DNA of 64,000 nt. It comes from an uncultured Winogradskyella sp. (lineage in GTDB: Bacteria > Bacteroidota > Bacteroidia > Flavobacteriales > Flavobacteriaceae). This document shows positions 1 through 9,144 of the stretch, piece by piece. The notes beneath the pieces were generated by a model. That model saw only the letters and a program-made list of their open reading frames with translations. It searched no databases and was not told the DNA's origin. Every line of letters begins with the position of its first letter. The stretch's first letter is position 1. The stretch lies in assembly GCF_947495255.1 (NCBI RefSeq), contig NZ_CANLYI010000010.1, positions 62,001 to 126,000 of the forward strand, written 5' to 3'. The position numbers and the translations under genes are program-made.

Positions 1-17
1 TTTTTTCCGTGTCTCAT
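1..17 (-). CDS. rplQ: 50S ribosomal protein L17 (bL17), N-terminus only
   Basis: Only the first five codons and part of the sixth are inside the window. Read on the minus strand from the ATG at 15-17 they give MRHGK followed by AA, which is the usual start of bL17. The position, 59 bp downstream of the rpoA stop, is the standard place for rplQ as the last gene of the alpha operon. The rest lies beyond the left edge. The call rests on this short match plus synteny. Confidence 0.85.
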
Positions 18-76
18 GACATTTGTTTTATCATCTTGCTACTAAACTCATTAATCGAGGAGCAAAATATGATTAA

Positions 77-1069
77 TTAATCTTTATCTAATTTATATTT
101 ACCTAAATCCATTCCGAAGTTTAATCCTTTAACGTTTACTAGTTCTTCTAATTCTGTTAAAGACTTCTTACCGAAGTTTCTGAATTTCATTAAATCATTT
201 TTATTGAATGATACTAAGTCACCTAAAGTATCTACTTCTGCAGCTTTTAAACAATTAAGAGCACGTACAGAAAGATCCATATCAACTAATTTAGTTTTCA
301 ATAGTTGTCTCATGTGAAGTGATTCTTCATCATAAGTTTCAGTCTGTGCAATTTCATCAGCTTCTAATGTAATACGCTCATCTGAGAATAACATGAAGTG
401 GTGAATTAATATTTTAGCTGCTTCAGTTAAAGCATCTTTTGGGTTGATTGATCCGTCAGTTTGAATTTCAAAAACTAATTTTTCGTAATCCGTTTTTTGT
501 TCTACACGGAAGTTTTCAACAGCATACTTTACATTCTTTATAGGTGTAAAAATTGAATCTGTAAAGATTGTTCCGATTGGTGCTGAAGCTTTCTTATTTT
601 CTTCTGCAGGTACGTAACCTCTTCCTTTTTCAATAGTTAACTCCATATTGATGTTTACTTTAGGATCTAAGTTACAGATAACTAAATCTGTATTTAATAC
701 TTGGAAACCTGAAATAAACTTCTGAAAATCACCAGCTGTAATCTGATTTTGCCCAGATATAGAAATAGTAACAGTTTCGTTATCAATTTCATCGATTTGA
801 CGCTTAAAGTTAACTTGCTTTAAGTTCAAAATCATTTCAGTTACATCTTCAACTACTCCAGAAATTGTAGAAAACTCATGATCTACACCTTCTATTCTTA
901 TTGAAGTAATTGCAAAACCTTCTAAAGAAGATAATAAAACTCTTCTTAAAGCATTACCAACAGTTAATCCGTATCCTGGTTCTAAAGGTCTAAATTCAAA
1001 TTTACCTTCGAAATCAGTAGAATCAATCATGATTACTTTATCTGGTTTCTGAAAATTTAATATTGCCAT
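77..1069 (-). CDS. rpoA: DNA-directed RNA polymerase subunit alpha
   Basis: Encodes the alpha subunit (330 aa), whose dimer nucleates assembly of core RNA polymerase. Residues 1 to about 230 form the assembly domain, including [18 protein letters not shown] linker leads to the C-terminal DNA- and activator-binding domain with [12 protein letters not shown] and [13 protein letters not shown]. The Arg of SVRALN corresponds to the DNA-contacting Arg265 of E. coli. The frame stays open upstream to 1144, giving a 25-residue extension. I chose the ATG at 1067-1069 because [12 protein letters not shown] is the conserved family start and the extension has no family resemblance. It lies 94 bp after rpsD and 59 bp before rplQ, in the usual alpha-operon order. 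Confidence 0.97.
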   Translation of the reverse strand: MAILNFQKPDKVIMIDSTDFEGKFEFRPLEPGYGLTVGNALRRVLLSSLEGFAITSIRIEGVDHEFSTISGVVEDVTEMILNLKQVNFKRQIDEIDNETVTISISGQNQITAGDFQKFISGFQVLNTDLVICNLDPKVNINMELTIEKGRGYVPAEENKKASAPIGTIFTDSIFTPIKNVKYAVENFRVEQKTDYEKLVFEIQTDGSINPKDALTEAAKILIHHFMLFSDERITLEADEIAQTETYDEESLHMRQLLKTKLVDMDLSVRALNCLKAAEVDTLGDLVSFNKNDLMKFRNFGKKSLTELEELVNVKGLNFGMDLGKYKLDKD

Positions 1070-1163
1070 ATTATTCTTCGTTTTAATTGTTACTTGGTTG
1101 CGCGATTTATAAGTTTGAAGAACACAAATAAATCCTTTGGCCAAATACCAATATGATTAATTA

Positions 1164-1769
1164 TTATTTAGAGTAAAGTTCAACGATAAATTGTTCGTTG
1201 ATTTGTTCTGGAATTTGAATTCTAGCAGGAACAGAAACATAAGTTCCTTCCATTGAACCTGTATTCCAAGTAATCCATTCAAATACATTACTAGAGTTAG
1301 CTAGTGAGTTTTGAATAGCTTCTAAAGATTTAGATTTTTCTCTTACACCTACAACATCACCAGCTTTTAATTGGTATGAAGGAATGTTTACCTTTTCACC
1401 ATTTACTGTAATATGTCTGTGAGAAACCAATTGTCTTGCACCACTTCTTGTTGGAGCAATACCCATTCTGTATACAACATTGTCTAAACGAGATTCACAT
1501 AATTGAAGTAATACTTCACCTGTAATTCCTTTAGCAGAAGTTGCTCTTTTAAACATGTTTCTGAATTGCTTTTCTAATATACCATAAGTATATTTAGCTT
1601 TTTGCTTCTCCATTAATTGGATAGCATATTCAGATTTTTTACCACGACGACGGTTATTTCCGTGTTGTCCTGGAGGATAGTTTCTTTTTTCGAAGGCTTT
1701 ATCGTCTCCGAAGATAGCTTGTCCGAATTTACGAGCTATTTTAGTTTTAGGACCAGTATATCTTGCCAT
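1164..1769 (-). CDS. rpsD: 30S ribosomal protein S4 (uS4)
   Basis: Primary 16S rRNA-binding protein of the 30S body, 201 aa. The S4 RNA-binding fold spans about residues 92-145 ([11 protein letters not shown] through KAGDVVGV). The N-terminus ([17 protein letters not shown]) has no Cys cluster, so this is the zinc-free form. In E. coli S4 represses its own operon through an mRNA structure. Here rpsD is separated from rpsK by an unusual 217-bp gap with several inverted repeats and a promoter-like box, so separate control of rpsD-rpoA-rplQ is plausible. Confidence 0.97.
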   Translation of the reverse strand: MARYTGPKTKIARKFGQAIFGDDKAFEKRNYPPGQHGNNRRRGKKSEYAIQLMEKQKAKYTYGILEKQFRNMFKRATSAKGITGEVLLQLCESRLDNVVYRMGIAPTRSGARQLVSHRHITVNGEKVNIPSYQLKAGDVVGVREKSKSLEAIQNSLANSSNVFEWITWNTGSMEGTYVSVPARIQIPEQINEQFIVELYSK

Positions 1770-1870
1770 TTTAAATTTGTTTAGAGAGTGATTATGGAAT
1801 TAAGGTCTTAATCTTATCCTTCTATAACCGTTAACCTCTCGATTGATACTTGTTTTAATTTTTCAGTTTG

Positions 1871-1899
1871 CAAATTTATGCAAAATAAACTAATATCAA
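1871..1899 (-). promoter_or_regulatory. Predicted internal promoter before rpsD-rpoA-rplQ
   Basis: On the minus strand a TTG (1899-1897) is followed after 18 bp by TAAATTTG (1878-1871), a full match to the Bacteroidota -7 consensus TAnnTTTG. It would give a leader of about 95 nt before rpsD. The -33 triplet lies inside the stem of the hairpin at 1886-1926, so promoter and hairpin overlap. No expression data support it here. Confidence 0.5.
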
Positions 1900-1926
1900 T
1901 ACATTTTCATGAATGATATTAGTTTA
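1886..1926 (-). promoter_or_regulatory. 13-bp-stem hairpin in the rpsK-rpsD gap
   Basis: TAAACTAATATCA at 1886-1898 is perfectly complementary to 1914-1926, with a 15-nt loop. It is not followed by a clean run of T on the minus strand, so it is a weak candidate terminator. It could act as an attenuator or as a protein-binding site (S4 is the obvious candidate). Two further perfect palindromes lie in the same gap, at 1949-1966 (CTAATTAAA and its complement) and at 1971-1985 (CTGAATA-C-TATTCAG). Confidence 0.55.
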
Positions 1927-1986
1927 CATATAATTTTATAGAATTTTCCTAATTAAATTTAATTAGAAAACTGAATACTATTCAGA

Positions 1987-2370
1987 TTAAACTCTACGTC
2001 TTTTTGGAGGACGACAACCGTTATGTGGCATTGGAGTTACATCAATAATTTCTGAAACTTCGATACCTGCATTGTGTATAGATCTTATAGCAGATTCTCT
2101 ACCATTACCTGGACCTTTAACGTATGCTTTTACTTTCTTTAAACCAGCTTCTTTAGCTACTGCCGCAGCATCTTCTGCAGCTAATTGCGCAGCGTATGGT
2201 GTGTTCTTTTTAGAACCTCTAAAACCCATTTTACCAGCTGATGACCAAGAAATAACGTCACCTTTTTTGTTTGTTAAAGAAATAATGATGTTATTAAAAG
2301 AAGCTGTAATATGAACTTCTCCAACTGCATCAACAATTACTTTACGTTTTTTAGTACTTGACTTTGCCAT
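1987..2370 (-). CDS. rpsK: 30S ribosomal protein S11 (uS11)
   Basis: Component of the 30S platform (127 aa) contacting 16S rRNA and mRNA near the E site. The conserved core [17 protein letters not shown] and the basic end [13 protein letters not shown] are both present and the length is normal. It follows rpsM after 101 bp, a looser gap than elsewhere in the cluster in which I see no motif. Downstream is the palindrome-rich gap before rpsD, so the transcript may partly end or be processed there. Confidence 0.97.
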   Translation of the reverse strand: MAKSSTKKRKVIVDAVGEVHITASFNNIIISLTNKKGDVISWSSAGKMGFRGSKKNTPYAAQLAAEDAAAVAKEAGLKKVKAYVKGPGNGRESAIRSIHNAGIEVSEIIDVTPMPHNGCRPPKRRRV

Positions 2371-2471
2371 GTTTTCTTTTAGTTTTTAGTATTAGTTTAA
2401 AGTCGCTAGAATCCTAAACCGTTAAATTTCAAACAGATTCTTTCCAACGTCTAAAGACCAAAGACTATTTA

Positions 2472-2846
2472 TTATTTAGTTACTTTCTTCTTGTTAGCAA
2501 CCGTTTTTCTTCTACCTTTTCTAGTACGAGAGTTATTCTTAGTACGTTGTCCTCTTAAAGGAAGACCAACTCTATGACGAATACCTCTGTAACATCCAAT
2601 ATCCATTAATCGCTTAATGTTCATTTGTGTTTCAGAACGTAACTCACCTTCGATTTTAAAAGTTCCAACAGCGTCACGGATCGCTCCAATTTCGTCGTCA
2701 GTCCAATCTTGTACTTTAGTGCTTTCGTCAACTTTAGCCGCTGCTAAAATTTCTTTTGCTCTACTTCTACCTACTCCGTAGATATAAGTTAAAGAGATAA
2801 CTCCTCTTTTCTGTTTTGGTATGTCTACACCTGCAATTCTTGCCAT
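2472..2846 (-). CDS. rpsM: 30S ribosomal protein S13 (uS13)
   Basis: Head protein of the 30S subunit (124 aa) that contacts the P-site tRNA and forms bridges to the 50S. The N-terminal [15 protein letters not shown] and the helix-hairpin region [15 protein letters not shown] are conserved. The C-terminal tail ([16 protein letters not shown] onward) is the expected basic extension that reaches the tRNA. It begins 2 bp after rpmJ ends, so the two are probably translated from the same message. Confidence 0.97.
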   Translation of the reverse strand: MARIAGVDIPKQKRGVISLTYIYGVGRSRAKEILAAAKVDESTKVQDWTDDEIGAIRDAVGTFKIEGELRSETQMNIKRLMDIGCYRGIRHRVGLPLRGQRTKNNSRTRKGRRKTVANKKKVTK

Positions 2847-2848
2847 AA

Positions 2849-2965
2849 TTACCCTTGTCTTTGTTTGAATCTAGGATTCTTTTTGTTAATGACGTAAAGT
2901 CTACCTTTTCTGCGGACTAATTTACAGTCTGCGCTTCTTTTCTTTACTGATGCTCTAACTTTCAT
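2849..2965 (-). CDS. rpmJ: 50S ribosomal protein L36 (bL36), zinc-free type
   Basis: A 38-residue protein read from the ATG at 2963-2965, beginning [20 protein letters not shown] and ending NPRFKQRQG. It stabilises 23S rRNA folding in the large subunit. The classical bL36 zinc ribbon uses three Cys and one His. Here only one Cys (residue 14) remains, so this is the zinc-independent form, which I recall as usual for Bacteroidota. It sits 4 bp after infA and 2 bp before rpsM. Confidence 0.95.
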   Translation of the reverse strand: MKVRASVKKRSADCKLVRRKGRLYVINKKNPRFKQRQG

Positions 2966-2969
2966 CGTA

Positions 2970-3185
2970 TTAGTATCTATAAGTTATGCGAGCCTTAGTT
3001 AAATCGTAAGGACTCATTTCTAATTTCACCTTATCACCTGGTAATAACTTAATATAATGCATACGCATTTTACCAGAGATATGTGCAGTCACTATATGAC
3101 CATTTTCTAATTCTACTCGAAACATAGCATTAGATAATGCTTCTATAATTGTTCCGTCTTGTTCTATTGCTGCTTGTTTTGCCAT
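2970..3185 (-). CDS. infA: Translation initiation factor IF-1
   Basis: A 71-residue OB-fold protein that binds the A site of the 30S subunit and works with IF-2 and IF-3 in start-site selection. The family start [20 protein letters not shown] and the strand region [19 protein letters not shown] are intact. It lies between secY (9 bp upstream) and rpmJ (4 bp downstream), the usual spc/alpha junction in many bacteria. Confidence 0.97.
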   Translation of the reverse strand: MAKQAAIEQDGTIIEALSNAMFRVELENGHIVTAHISGKMRMHYIKLLPGDKVKLEMSPYDLTKARITYRY

Positions 3186-3194
3186 AATTATATC

Positions 3195-4559
3195 TTATTG
3201 CGCAACCGCCTTTCTGTTTTTACCAGTCTTCATTAAACCATCATAATGCTTATTTAATAAATAAGAATTAATCTGTTGCATAGTATCTATTGCTACACCC
3301 ACCATAATTAAAAGAGATGTACCTCCAAAAAACAATGCCCAACCAGATTGAACGTTCATTAATTTCATAACTACTGCAGGAAAAATTGCAACTAAAGCTA
3401 AGAAGATTGAACCAGGTAAAGTAATTTGAGACATAATTTTATCTAAATACTCAGAAGTTTCTGACCCTGGACGAATGCCTGGAATAAATCCACCACTACG
3501 TTTTAAATCATCTGCCATTTTATTTGTAGGTACTGTGATTGCCGTATAAAAATATGTAAATATTATAATTAATAAAGCAAACATTAAATTGTACCAAAAA
3601 CCAAACATATCTGAGAAATTAGCTTGCATCCAAAGACCAGCTGCCGTATCCTTTAACCAAGATGAACTTCCAATTAAACCAGGAACAAACATAATAGCTT
3701 GTGCAAAGATAATTGGCATTACACCTGAAGCGTTTAATTTTAATGGTAAAAATTGACGAGATCCAAATACATTTTTCTCATAACCACCAGAGGCAGTTCT
3801 TCTTGCATATTGTACCGCAATTTTTCTTACTGCCATTACTAAGAATATAGAAGCTAAGATAATTAAGAACCAAATAACTAATTCGATTAAAATCATCATA
3901 AAACCACCATTTCCACCTTCTAATCTAGAAGCCGCATTCTGAATAAATGATGCAGGTAAGGTTGCAATAATACCAACCATAATTAATAATGAAATACCAT
4001 TACCTATTCCTTTATCTGTAATCTTCTCACCTAACCACATTGCAAATACACAACCTGTAACAAGAATAATTACTGAAGAGAAATAAAAGATATTCTCACC
4101 AAAACCTGGCACTAATAAAGCACTCATTGATGAAGCTCCTGATAAAGCCGGTATACTCGCCAAATAACCTGGTGCTTGTACTAGACAAATACCAATAGTC
4201 AACCAACGCGTAATCTGAGTGATTTTTTTCTGACCACTAGCACCTTCTTTCTGAAGCTTTTGTAAATAAGGAATCGCAATACCCATTAATTGAACTACAA
4301 TTGAGGCAGATATATAAGGCATAATACCTAAAGCAAAAACAGAAGCATTTGCAAAAGCACCTCCTGTGAAAGCGTTTAGTAATCCTAAAAGACCACCTGT
4401 AGTTCCATCTTGTAAACCACCTAAAGCATCGATATTAACACCAGGTAATACAACCTGAGCGCCAAAACGATAAACCAAAAGCAAACCTAAGGTTAGAATA
4501 ATTCTATCCTTAAGTTCTGTGATTTTCCAAACGTTTTTTAATGTTTCTATTATTTTCAT
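3195..4559 (-). CDS. secY: Protein translocase subunit SecY
   Basis: Central channel subunit of the Sec translocon (454 aa), which with SecE and SecG moves unfolded proteins across or into the inner membrane. The sequence is strongly hydrophobic with about ten membrane segments. Conserved stretches include GVNIDAL near the N-terminus, LGIMPYISASIV for TM2 and GIGNGISLLIM. The cytoplasmic C5 loop region SGGFIPGIRPG, important for ribosome and SecA contacts, is present. It follows rplO after 10 bp and precedes infA. Confidence 0.97.
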   Translation of the reverse strand: MKIIETLKNVWKITELKDRIILTLGLLLVYRFGAQVVLPGVNIDALGGLQDGTTGGLLGLLNAFTGGAFANASVFALGIMPYISASIVVQLMGIAIPYLQKLQKEGASGQKKITQITRWLTIGICLVQAPGYLASIPALSGASSMSALLVPGFGENIFYFSSVIILVTGCVFAMWLGEKITDKGIGNGISLLIMVGIIATLPASFIQNAASRLEGGNGGFMMILIELVIWFLIILASIFLVMAVRKIAVQYARRTASGGYEKNVFGSRQFLPLKLNASGVMPIIFAQAIMFVPGLIGSSSWLKDTAAGLWMQANFSDMFGFWYNLMFALLIIIFTYFYTAITVPTNKMADDLKRSGGFIPGIRPGSETSEYLDKIMSQITLPGSIFLALVAIFPAVVMKLMNVQSGWALFFGGTSLLIMVGVAIDTMQQINSYLLNKHYDGLMKTGKNRKAVAQ

Positions 4560-4569
4560 CCTATAAATC

Positions 4570-5022
4570 TTATAAAGTTACAGCTTCACCACCAGCCGCT
4601 TCAATAGCAGCTTTTGCCGTAGCAGTAAATTTATGAGCAGTTACTGTTAATTTTGTTTTTAACTCTCCTCTACCTAAGATTTTTACTAGCTCGTTTTTAC
4701 CAGCTAATCCCATAGATACTAAAGATTCAAAGTCAACACTATCTTTAACTTTCTTTTCATCTACTAACTTTTGCAATGTATCTAAGTTTACACCTTGATA
4801 CTCTACTCTGTTAATATTTGTAAATCCAAATTTAGGAACACGTCTTTGTAATGGCATCTGACCACCTTCGAATCCTAATTTCTTAGAATATCCTGAACGA
4901 GACTTTGCCCCTTTGTGACCACGTGTTGCAGTACCACCTTTACCAGAACCTTGTCCACGTCCAATACGCTTACCTTGATTTTTTACTGAACCTTCTGCAG
5001 GTTTTAAATTACTTAAATCCAT
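4570..5022 (-). CDS. rplO: 50S ribosomal protein L15 (uL15)
   Basis: Late-assembly protein of the 50S subunit (150 aa). The N-terminal half is the typical Gly/Lys-rich extended arm (KRIGRGQGSGKGGTATRGHK) that penetrates 23S rRNA. The C-terminal globular part ends KAAIEAAGGEAVTL. It lies between rpmD (15 bp) and secY (10 bp), the standard spc order. Confidence 0.96.
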   Translation of the reverse strand: MDLSNLKPAEGSVKNQGKRIGRGQGSGKGGTATRGHKGAKSRSGYSKKLGFEGGQMPLQRRVPKFGFTNINRVEYQGVNLDTLQKLVDEKKVKDSVDFESLVSMGLAGKNELVKILGRGELKTKLTVTAHKFTATAKAAIEAAGGEAVTL

Positions 5023-5037
5023 TGTTAAGTTATATTA

Positions 5038-5217
5038 TTAAGCTTCCTCTACAGAAACTAAGTGTTCAACTTTCTTCACCATACCAAGGATGTTTGGTGT
5101 GGCATCGTGCTCTACTACTTGTCCAATCTTTTTTAAACCTAAAGCTAATAATGTTAACTTTTGTCTTTTAGTACGATTGATTGCACTTTTTACTTTCTTT
5201 ACTTTAATCTTTGCCAT
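5038..5217 (-). CDS. rpmD: 50S ribosomal protein L30 (uL30)
   Basis: A 59-residue protein read from the ATG at 5215-5217, starting MAKIKVKKVKSAINRTKRQK and ending HLVSVEEA. It binds 23S rRNA on the large-subunit surface and is dispensable or absent in some bacteria. The core LGLKKIGQVVEHDATPNILG is the conserved fold. It lies between rpsE (13 bp) and rplO (15 bp). Confidence 0.95.
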   Translation of the reverse strand: MAKIKVKKVKSAINRTKRQKLTLLALGLKKIGQVVEHDATPNILGMVKKVEHLVSVEEA

Positions 5218-5230
5218 CTTATCCTATCGA

Positions 5231-5755
5231 TTATCCGTTAAATACTTTTTCAAGTGAAATTCCACGTTCTTTAGCTACAGACTTAGCATCTCTTAATTGT
5301 AATAAAGCATCAAAAGTTGCTTTTACTACATTATGAGGGTTTGAAGATCCTTGAGATTTAGATAATACATCATGTACACCTACTGCTTCAAGTACAATTC
5401 TTACCGCACCACCTGCAATTACACCTGTACCAGGAGCAGCAGGAATAATGTTAACTCTTGCACCACCATACTTACCTTTTTGTTCGTGTGGTAATGTGCC
5501 TTTGATAATAGGAATTCTAACTAAGTTTTTCTTAGCATCTTCAACTGCTTTAGCAATTGCAGTAGCAACATCTTTAGACTTACCTAAACCATGTCCTACA
5601 ACATTTGTTTCGTCTCCTACAACAACAATTGCAGAAAAACCAAATGCTCTACCACCTTTTGTTACTTTAGTTACACGCTGTACACCTACTAAACGGTCTT
5701 TTAATTCTAATCCGCCTGGTTTAACAAGCTCTGCGTTTTTATATTTTTGATACAT
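5231..5755 (-). CDS. rpsE: 30S ribosomal protein S5 (uS5)
   Basis: Protein of 174 aa at the mRNA entry site of the 30S subunit, important for decoding accuracy and mRNA unwinding. The double-stranded-RNA-binding-like N-terminal domain ([20 protein letters not shown]) is followed by the C-terminal domain with [14 protein letters not shown] and ending [11 protein letters not shown]. Six bp separate it from rplR. The length and conserved loop are normal for the family. Confidence 0.97.
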   Translation of the reverse strand: MYQKYKNAELVKPGGLELKDRLVGVQRVTKVTKGGRAFGFSAIVVVGDETNVVGHGLGKSKDVATAIAKAVEDAKKNLVRIPIIKGTLPHEQKGKYGGARVNIIPAAPGTGVIAGGAVRIVLEAVGVHDVLSKSQGSSNPHNVVKATFDALLQLRDAKSVAKERGISLEKVFNG

Positions 5756-5761
5756 AATGTC

Positions 5762-6118
5762 TTAAAATTTAAGTCCTGCTTCTCTAGCACCTTCTGCTAA
5801 TGATTTTACCCTTCCATGATATAAGTAACCACCTCTATCAAAAGAAATAGTTTCAACACCAGCCTTAATAGCTTTTTCTGCAACAGACTTACCTACTAAA
5901 GTAGCCATTTCCGTTTTATTTACTTTAGACTTAGCTAAATCCTTATCTCTTGAAGATGCAGCAGCTAAAGTTTTACCAGATACATCATCTACAACTTGAG
6001 CATAAATCTCTTTATTACTTCTAAAAACAGCCAATCTTGGTTTTGTTTCTGTACCAGATACTACCTTACGGATTCTGTTTTTAATTCTTAATCTTCTATC
6101 GTTCTTTGTCAATGCCAT
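5762..6118 (-). CDS. rplR: 50S ribosomal protein L18 (uL18)
   Basis: 5S rRNA-binding protein of the central protuberance (118 aa), acting with L5. The basic N-terminus [18 protein letters not shown] contacts 5S rRNA. The fold continues through [18 protein letters not shown] and ends with [20 protein letters not shown], the conserved closing segment of the family. It follows rplF after 10 bp. Confidence 0.97.
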   Translation of the reverse strand: MALTKNDRRLRIKNRIRKVVSGTETKPRLAVFRSNKEIYAQVVDDVSGKTLAAASSRDKDLAKSKVNKTEMATLVGKSVAEKAIKAGVETISFDRGGYLYHGRVKSLAEGAREAGLKF

Positions 6119-6128
6119 AACTTAATTA

Positions 6129-6671
6129 TTACGCTGATTTACCTGCTTTTCTTCTAATTTCTTCACCAACAAACTTGATACCTTTTCCTTTGTAAGGTTC
6201 TGGTCTTCTGAAGCCACGTATTTTTGCAGCAACCTGACCCACTAATTGTTTGTCAAAAGATGTTAATTTTACTCTTGGATTCTTACCTTTTTCTGAAATA
6301 GTCTCCACAGTTACTTCTGGAGCAATATCCAAAACAATATTATGAGAAAATCCTACAGCCAAATCTAATCTCTGTCCTTGATTCGAAGCTCTATAACCTA
6401 CACCAACCATTTCTAGTTCTTTGGTCCAACCTTTAGAAACACCTTCTATCATATTAGCAATTAATGCTCTATAAAGACCATGTTTTGCTCTTAAATCTTT
6501 TTTATCAGATGAACGCTCTAATGTTATAGTACCGTCTTCTAATTTAATTTCAATCTCTGAATACTCCTGAGTTAATTCACCTAATTTACCTTTTGCAGTA
6601 ATCAAGTTATCTTTAATCTCAACTGTTACACCTTCAGGAACTGTTATTGGGTTTTTACCTATTCTTGACAT
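6129..6671 (-). CDS. rplF: 50S ribosomal protein L6 (uL6)
   Basis: Large-subunit protein (180 aa) near the sarcin-ricin loop and the factor-binding site. It consists of two tandem copies of the same alpha/beta fold. The first begins MSRIGKNPITVPEGV and the second ends with RRPEPYKGKGIKFVGEEIRR, the signature region of bacterial L6. It lies 12 bp after rpsH. Confidence 0.97.
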   Translation of the reverse strand: MSRIGKNPITVPEGVTVEIKDNLITAKGKLGELTQEYSEIEIKLEDGTITLERSSDKKDLRAKHGLYRALIANMIEGVSKGWTKELEMVGVGYRASNQGQRLDLAVGFSHNIVLDIAPEVTVETISEKGKNPRVKLTSFDKQLVGQVAAKIRGFRRPEPYKGKGIKFVGEEIRRKAGKSA

Positions 6672-6683
6672 AATTTCCTGTTT

Positions 6684-7082
6684 TTAGTATACGTAACATA
6701 AAACTTCACCACCAACATTTTCTCTTTGCGCTTGTTTACCTGTCATTACTCCATGAGAAGTAGATACAATTGCAATACCTAATCCGTTAAGGATTCTTGG
6801 CATTTCGTTAGAAGAAGCATACTTACGTAAACCTGGTTTACTGATTCTTTGAATTTTTTTGATTACTGACTCTTTAGTGTCTTTACTGTATTTCAAAGCA
6901 ATTTTAATAGTACCTTGAACTGATGAGTCATCGAACTTATAACTTAAGATAAATCCTTGGTCGAATAAAATCTTAGTTATTTCTTTTTTTAAGTTAGATG
7001 CAGGAATCTCAACCACTCTGTGATTAGCCTTAACTGCATTTCTAACTCGCGTTAAATAATCCGCTATTGGATCTGTATACAT
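6684..7082 (-). CDS. rpsH: 30S ribosomal protein S8 (uS8)
   Basis: Primary 16S rRNA-binding protein of the 30S central domain (132 aa). Landmarks are the start MYTDPIADYLTRVRNAVKA and the C-terminal rRNA-binding part GLGIAIVSTSHGVMTGKQA. In E. coli S8 is the translational repressor of the spc operon, acting near rplE. Here a 62-bp gap separates it from rpsN, wider than its neighbours, without a feature I can name. Confidence 0.97.
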   Translation of the reverse strand: MYTDPIADYLTRVRNAVKANHRVVEIPASNLKKEITKILFDQGFILSYKFDDSSVQGTIKIALKYSKDTKESVIKKIQRISKPGLRKYASSNEMPRILNGLGIAIVSTSHGVMTGKQAQRENVGGEVLCYVY

Positions 7083-7144
7083 ATTTATTAATTTGCGGTA
7101 GCGGTTTTCAGCACTATTGCTAAACCTGAAACCAATTTATAATT

Positions 7145-7414
7145 TTACCAACTGGCCTTTCTAACACCAGGAATTAAACCTTGGTTAGCCATTTCTCTAA
7201 ACATCACACGAGAAATTCCAAATTGTCTCATATAACCTTTTGGTCTTCCAGTAAGTTTACAACGGTTGTGCTGACGTATTGGAGAAGCATTTTTAGGTAA
7301 TTTCTGTAATGCTTCATAGTCACCAGCTTCTTTTAAAGCTTTGCGCTTTTCAGCATATTTAGCTACCGTTTTAGAACGCTTAACCTCACGGGCTTTCATT
7401 GATTCTTTAGCCAT
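7145..7414 (-). CDS. rpsN: 30S ribosomal protein S14 (uS14), zinc-free long form
   Basis: Small-subunit head protein, 89 aa. The length and the single Cys in [15 protein letters not shown] place it with the longer zinc-independent form rather than the roughly 61-residue C4 zinc form. The C-terminal [19 protein letters not shown] is the conserved core that packs against 16S rRNA and S3/S10. It begins 2 bp after rplE ends. Confidence 0.97.
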   Translation of the reverse strand: MAKESMKAREVKRSKTVAKYAEKRKALKEAGDYEALQKLPKNASPIRQHNRCKLTGRPKGYMRQFGISRVMFREMANQGLIPGVRKASW

Positions 7415-7416
7415 AA

Positions 7417-7968
7417 TTAATTCTTTTTAAAAGGTAATCCTAGTTCTGTTAATAAAGACTTCGCTTCCTTATCTGTATTAGCAGAGGTAACGAATGTTAT
7501 ATCCATTCCTGAAATTTTATTGATTTTATCAATATCAATTTCAGGGAAAATGATTTGTTCTACAACTCCTAAGTTATAATTTCCACGACCATCAAAACCA
7601 GTAGCCTTGATACCATTAAAATCTCTAACTCTAGGTAAAGCTGAAGTTACTAAACGATCTAAGAACTCATACATTTGCTCTCCTCTTAAGGTTACTTTGG
7701 CACCAATAGGCATTCCTTTACGCAACTTAAATGAAGCAACATCTTTCTTAGACATTGTGTGTATAGCTTTCTGTCCTGATATTTTTGTAAGTTCATCTAC
7801 TGCGTGATCGATTAATTTCTTATCCGCAACAGCAGCACCAACACCTTTAGATATTACTATCTTTTCAAGTTTAGGTACTTGCATTACATTTTTATATCCA
7901 AATTCTTCGGTAAGAGCAGGAACAATTTTGTCCTTATACTCTTGTTTTAATCTTGCAACGTAAGCCAT
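7417..7968 (-). CDS. rplE: 50S ribosomal protein L5 (uL5)
   Basis: 5S rRNA-binding protein (183 aa) that also contacts the P-site tRNA and forms a bridge to S13. Conserved blocks are [30 protein letters not shown] and the C-terminal part beginning [10 protein letters not shown]. It lies 2 bp from both rplX and rpsN, so the three are almost certainly cotranslated. Confidence 0.97.
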   Translation of the reverse strand: MAYVARLKQEYKDKIVPALTEEFGYKNVMQVPKLEKIVISKGVGAAVADKKLIDHAVDELTKISGQKAIHTMSKKDVASFKLRKGMPIGAKVTLRGEQMYEFLDRLVTSALPRVRDFNGIKATGFDGRGNYNLGVVEQIIFPEIDIDKINKISGMDITFVTSANTDKEAKSLLTELGLPFKKN

Positions 7969-7970
7969 AA

Positions 7971-8282
7971 TTAAATTACTTCATTAGATTTTTTAGAAAA
8001 TCTCACTTTATTATCACCATCCATTTTGTAGCCAACTCTAGTTGCTTCACCTTTTGAAGTTAACAATGTTAAGTTAGAAATATGAATTGATGCTTCTTTC
8101 TCTACAATACCACCTTGAGGGTTTTGTGCACTTGGTTTAGTATGTTTCTTAACCATGTTTACACCTTCTACAATGGCCTTGTTCTTATCTATTAATACTT
8201 TAAGTACTTTACCTTCTAAACCTTTATGGTCTCCAGCAACAACTTTTACCGTATCTCCTGATTTTATTTTAAGCTTTGTCAT
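7971..8282 (-). CDS. rplX: 50S ribosomal protein L24 (uL24)
   Basis: Assembly initiator of the 50S subunit that binds the 5' end of 23S rRNA. The KOW motif is visible as [19 protein letters not shown]. The frame is open to 8294, but I start it at the ATG at 8280-8282 (103 aa, [10 protein letters not shown]). That matches the usual family start and leaves a 12-bp gap after rplN, whereas the upstream ATG would abut the rplN stop directly. The MINK extension cannot be excluded. Confidence 0.95.
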   Translation of the reverse strand: MTKLKIKSGDTVKVVAGDHKGLEGKVLKVLIDKNKAIVEGVNMVKKHTKPSAQNPQGGIVEKEASIHISNLTLLTSKGEATRVGYKMDGDNKVRFSKKSNEVI

Positions 8283-8294
8283 TTTATTTATCAA

Positions 8295-8663
8295 TTAAAG
8301 CACTTCTGGTGCCAATGATACAATTTTCATGAATTGTTTATCACGAAGTTCTCTAGCTACAGGACCAAAAACACGTGTTCCTCTCATTTCTCCTTGAGGA
8401 TTTAAAAGTACACATGCGTTGTCGTCAAATCTAATGTAAGACCCATCTGGACGTCTTACTTCTTTAGCAGTACGCACAACAACTGCTGTAGAAACAGCAC
8501 CTTTTTTGATATTTCCGTTAGGTGTTGCATCTTTTACAGCTACAACAATCTTATCTCCAACAGAAGCGTATCTTCTTTTAGTTCCTCCTAATACACGGAT
8601 AGTTAAAACCTCCTTTGCACCAGTGTTATCAGCTACTTTTAATCTTGATTCTTGTTGTACCAT
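8295..8663 (-). CDS. rplN: 50S ribosomal protein L14 (uL14)
   Basis: A 122-residue beta-barrel protein at the subunit interface, partner of L19 in an intersubunit bridge and a docking point for silencing factors such as RsfS. The start [19 protein letters not shown] and the signature [19 protein letters not shown] are intact. Two bp separate it from rpsQ. Confidence 0.97.
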   Translation of the reverse strand: MVQQESRLKVADNTGAKEVLTIRVLGGTKRRYASVGDKIVVAVKDATPNGNIKKGAVSTAVVVRTAKEVRRPDGSYIRFDDNACVLLNPQGEMRGTRVFGPVARELRDKQFMKIVSLAPEVL

Positions 8664-8665
8664 AA

Positions 8666-8923
8666 TTACTTCGCTCTTTCAATTATTTCTACTAATCTCC
8701 AACATTTAGACTTACTTAAAGGTCGTGTTTCCATGATCTTTACAGTATCTCCTTCGTTGCAGTCGTTTGTCTCATCGTGTGCGACATATTTTTTTGTCTT
8801 TAACACGAATTTTCCATACATAGGGTGTTTTACTTTCTTAACTTCAGCAACCACAATAGATTTCTCCATTTTGTTACTAGTTACGATCCCTATACGTTCT
8901 TTTCTTAAATTTCTTTTTTCCAT
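8666..8923 (-). CDS. rpsQ: 30S ribosomal protein S17 (uS17)
   Basis: Primary 16S rRNA-binding OB-fold protein (85 aa) of the 30S body. The family core is clear: [35 protein letters not shown] and the conserved end [19 protein letters not shown]. It lies between rpmC (17 bp) and rplN (2 bp), in normal S10-operon order. Confidence 0.97.
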   Translation of the reverse strand: MEKRNLRKERIGIVTSNKMEKSIVVAEVKKVKHPMYGKFVLKTKKYVAHDETNDCNEGDTVKIMETRPLSKSKCWRLVEIIERAK

Positions 8924-8940
8924 CTTTCAGCAGAATACAA

Positions 8941-9132
8941 TTATTGTACGTCTCTTTTAGTTAATTCGGTTGCCACTCTAGCTACTGCACGACGAGCGAC
9001 ACGTAACTGAATTGGATTGTCTAAAGGAGAAATAGTATGAGCCATTTTAAGGTCAGTATAACTCTTTTTAGTCTCACTAAGTTTCTCTTGTAACTCAGCT
9101 GTTGAAAGCTGTTTAATTTCTGATTGCTTCAT
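8941..9132 (-). CDS. rpmC: 50S ribosomal protein L29 (uL29)
   Basis: A 63-residue two-helix protein near the exit of the peptide tunnel, part of the docking platform for SRP and trigger factor. The start MKQSEIKQLSTAELQEKL and the second-helix signature VARRAVARVATEL match the family. It begins 12 bp after rplP. Confidence 0.96.
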   Translation of the reverse strand: MKQSEIKQLSTAELQEKLSETKKSYTDLKMAHTISPLDNPIQLRVARRAVARVATELTKRDVQ

Positions 9133-9144
9133 AATATCTTTTTA

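Noticed and set aside
1070..1144. A 25-residue N-terminal extension of rpoA in the same frame
   Set aside because: The extension has no family resemblance and the conserved start [12 protein letters not shown] follows immediately.
5448..5750. An open frame of 100 codons opposite rpsE, and similar ones opposite other ribosomal genes
   Set aside because: They are antisense to conserved genes and their composition only mirrors the real codons.
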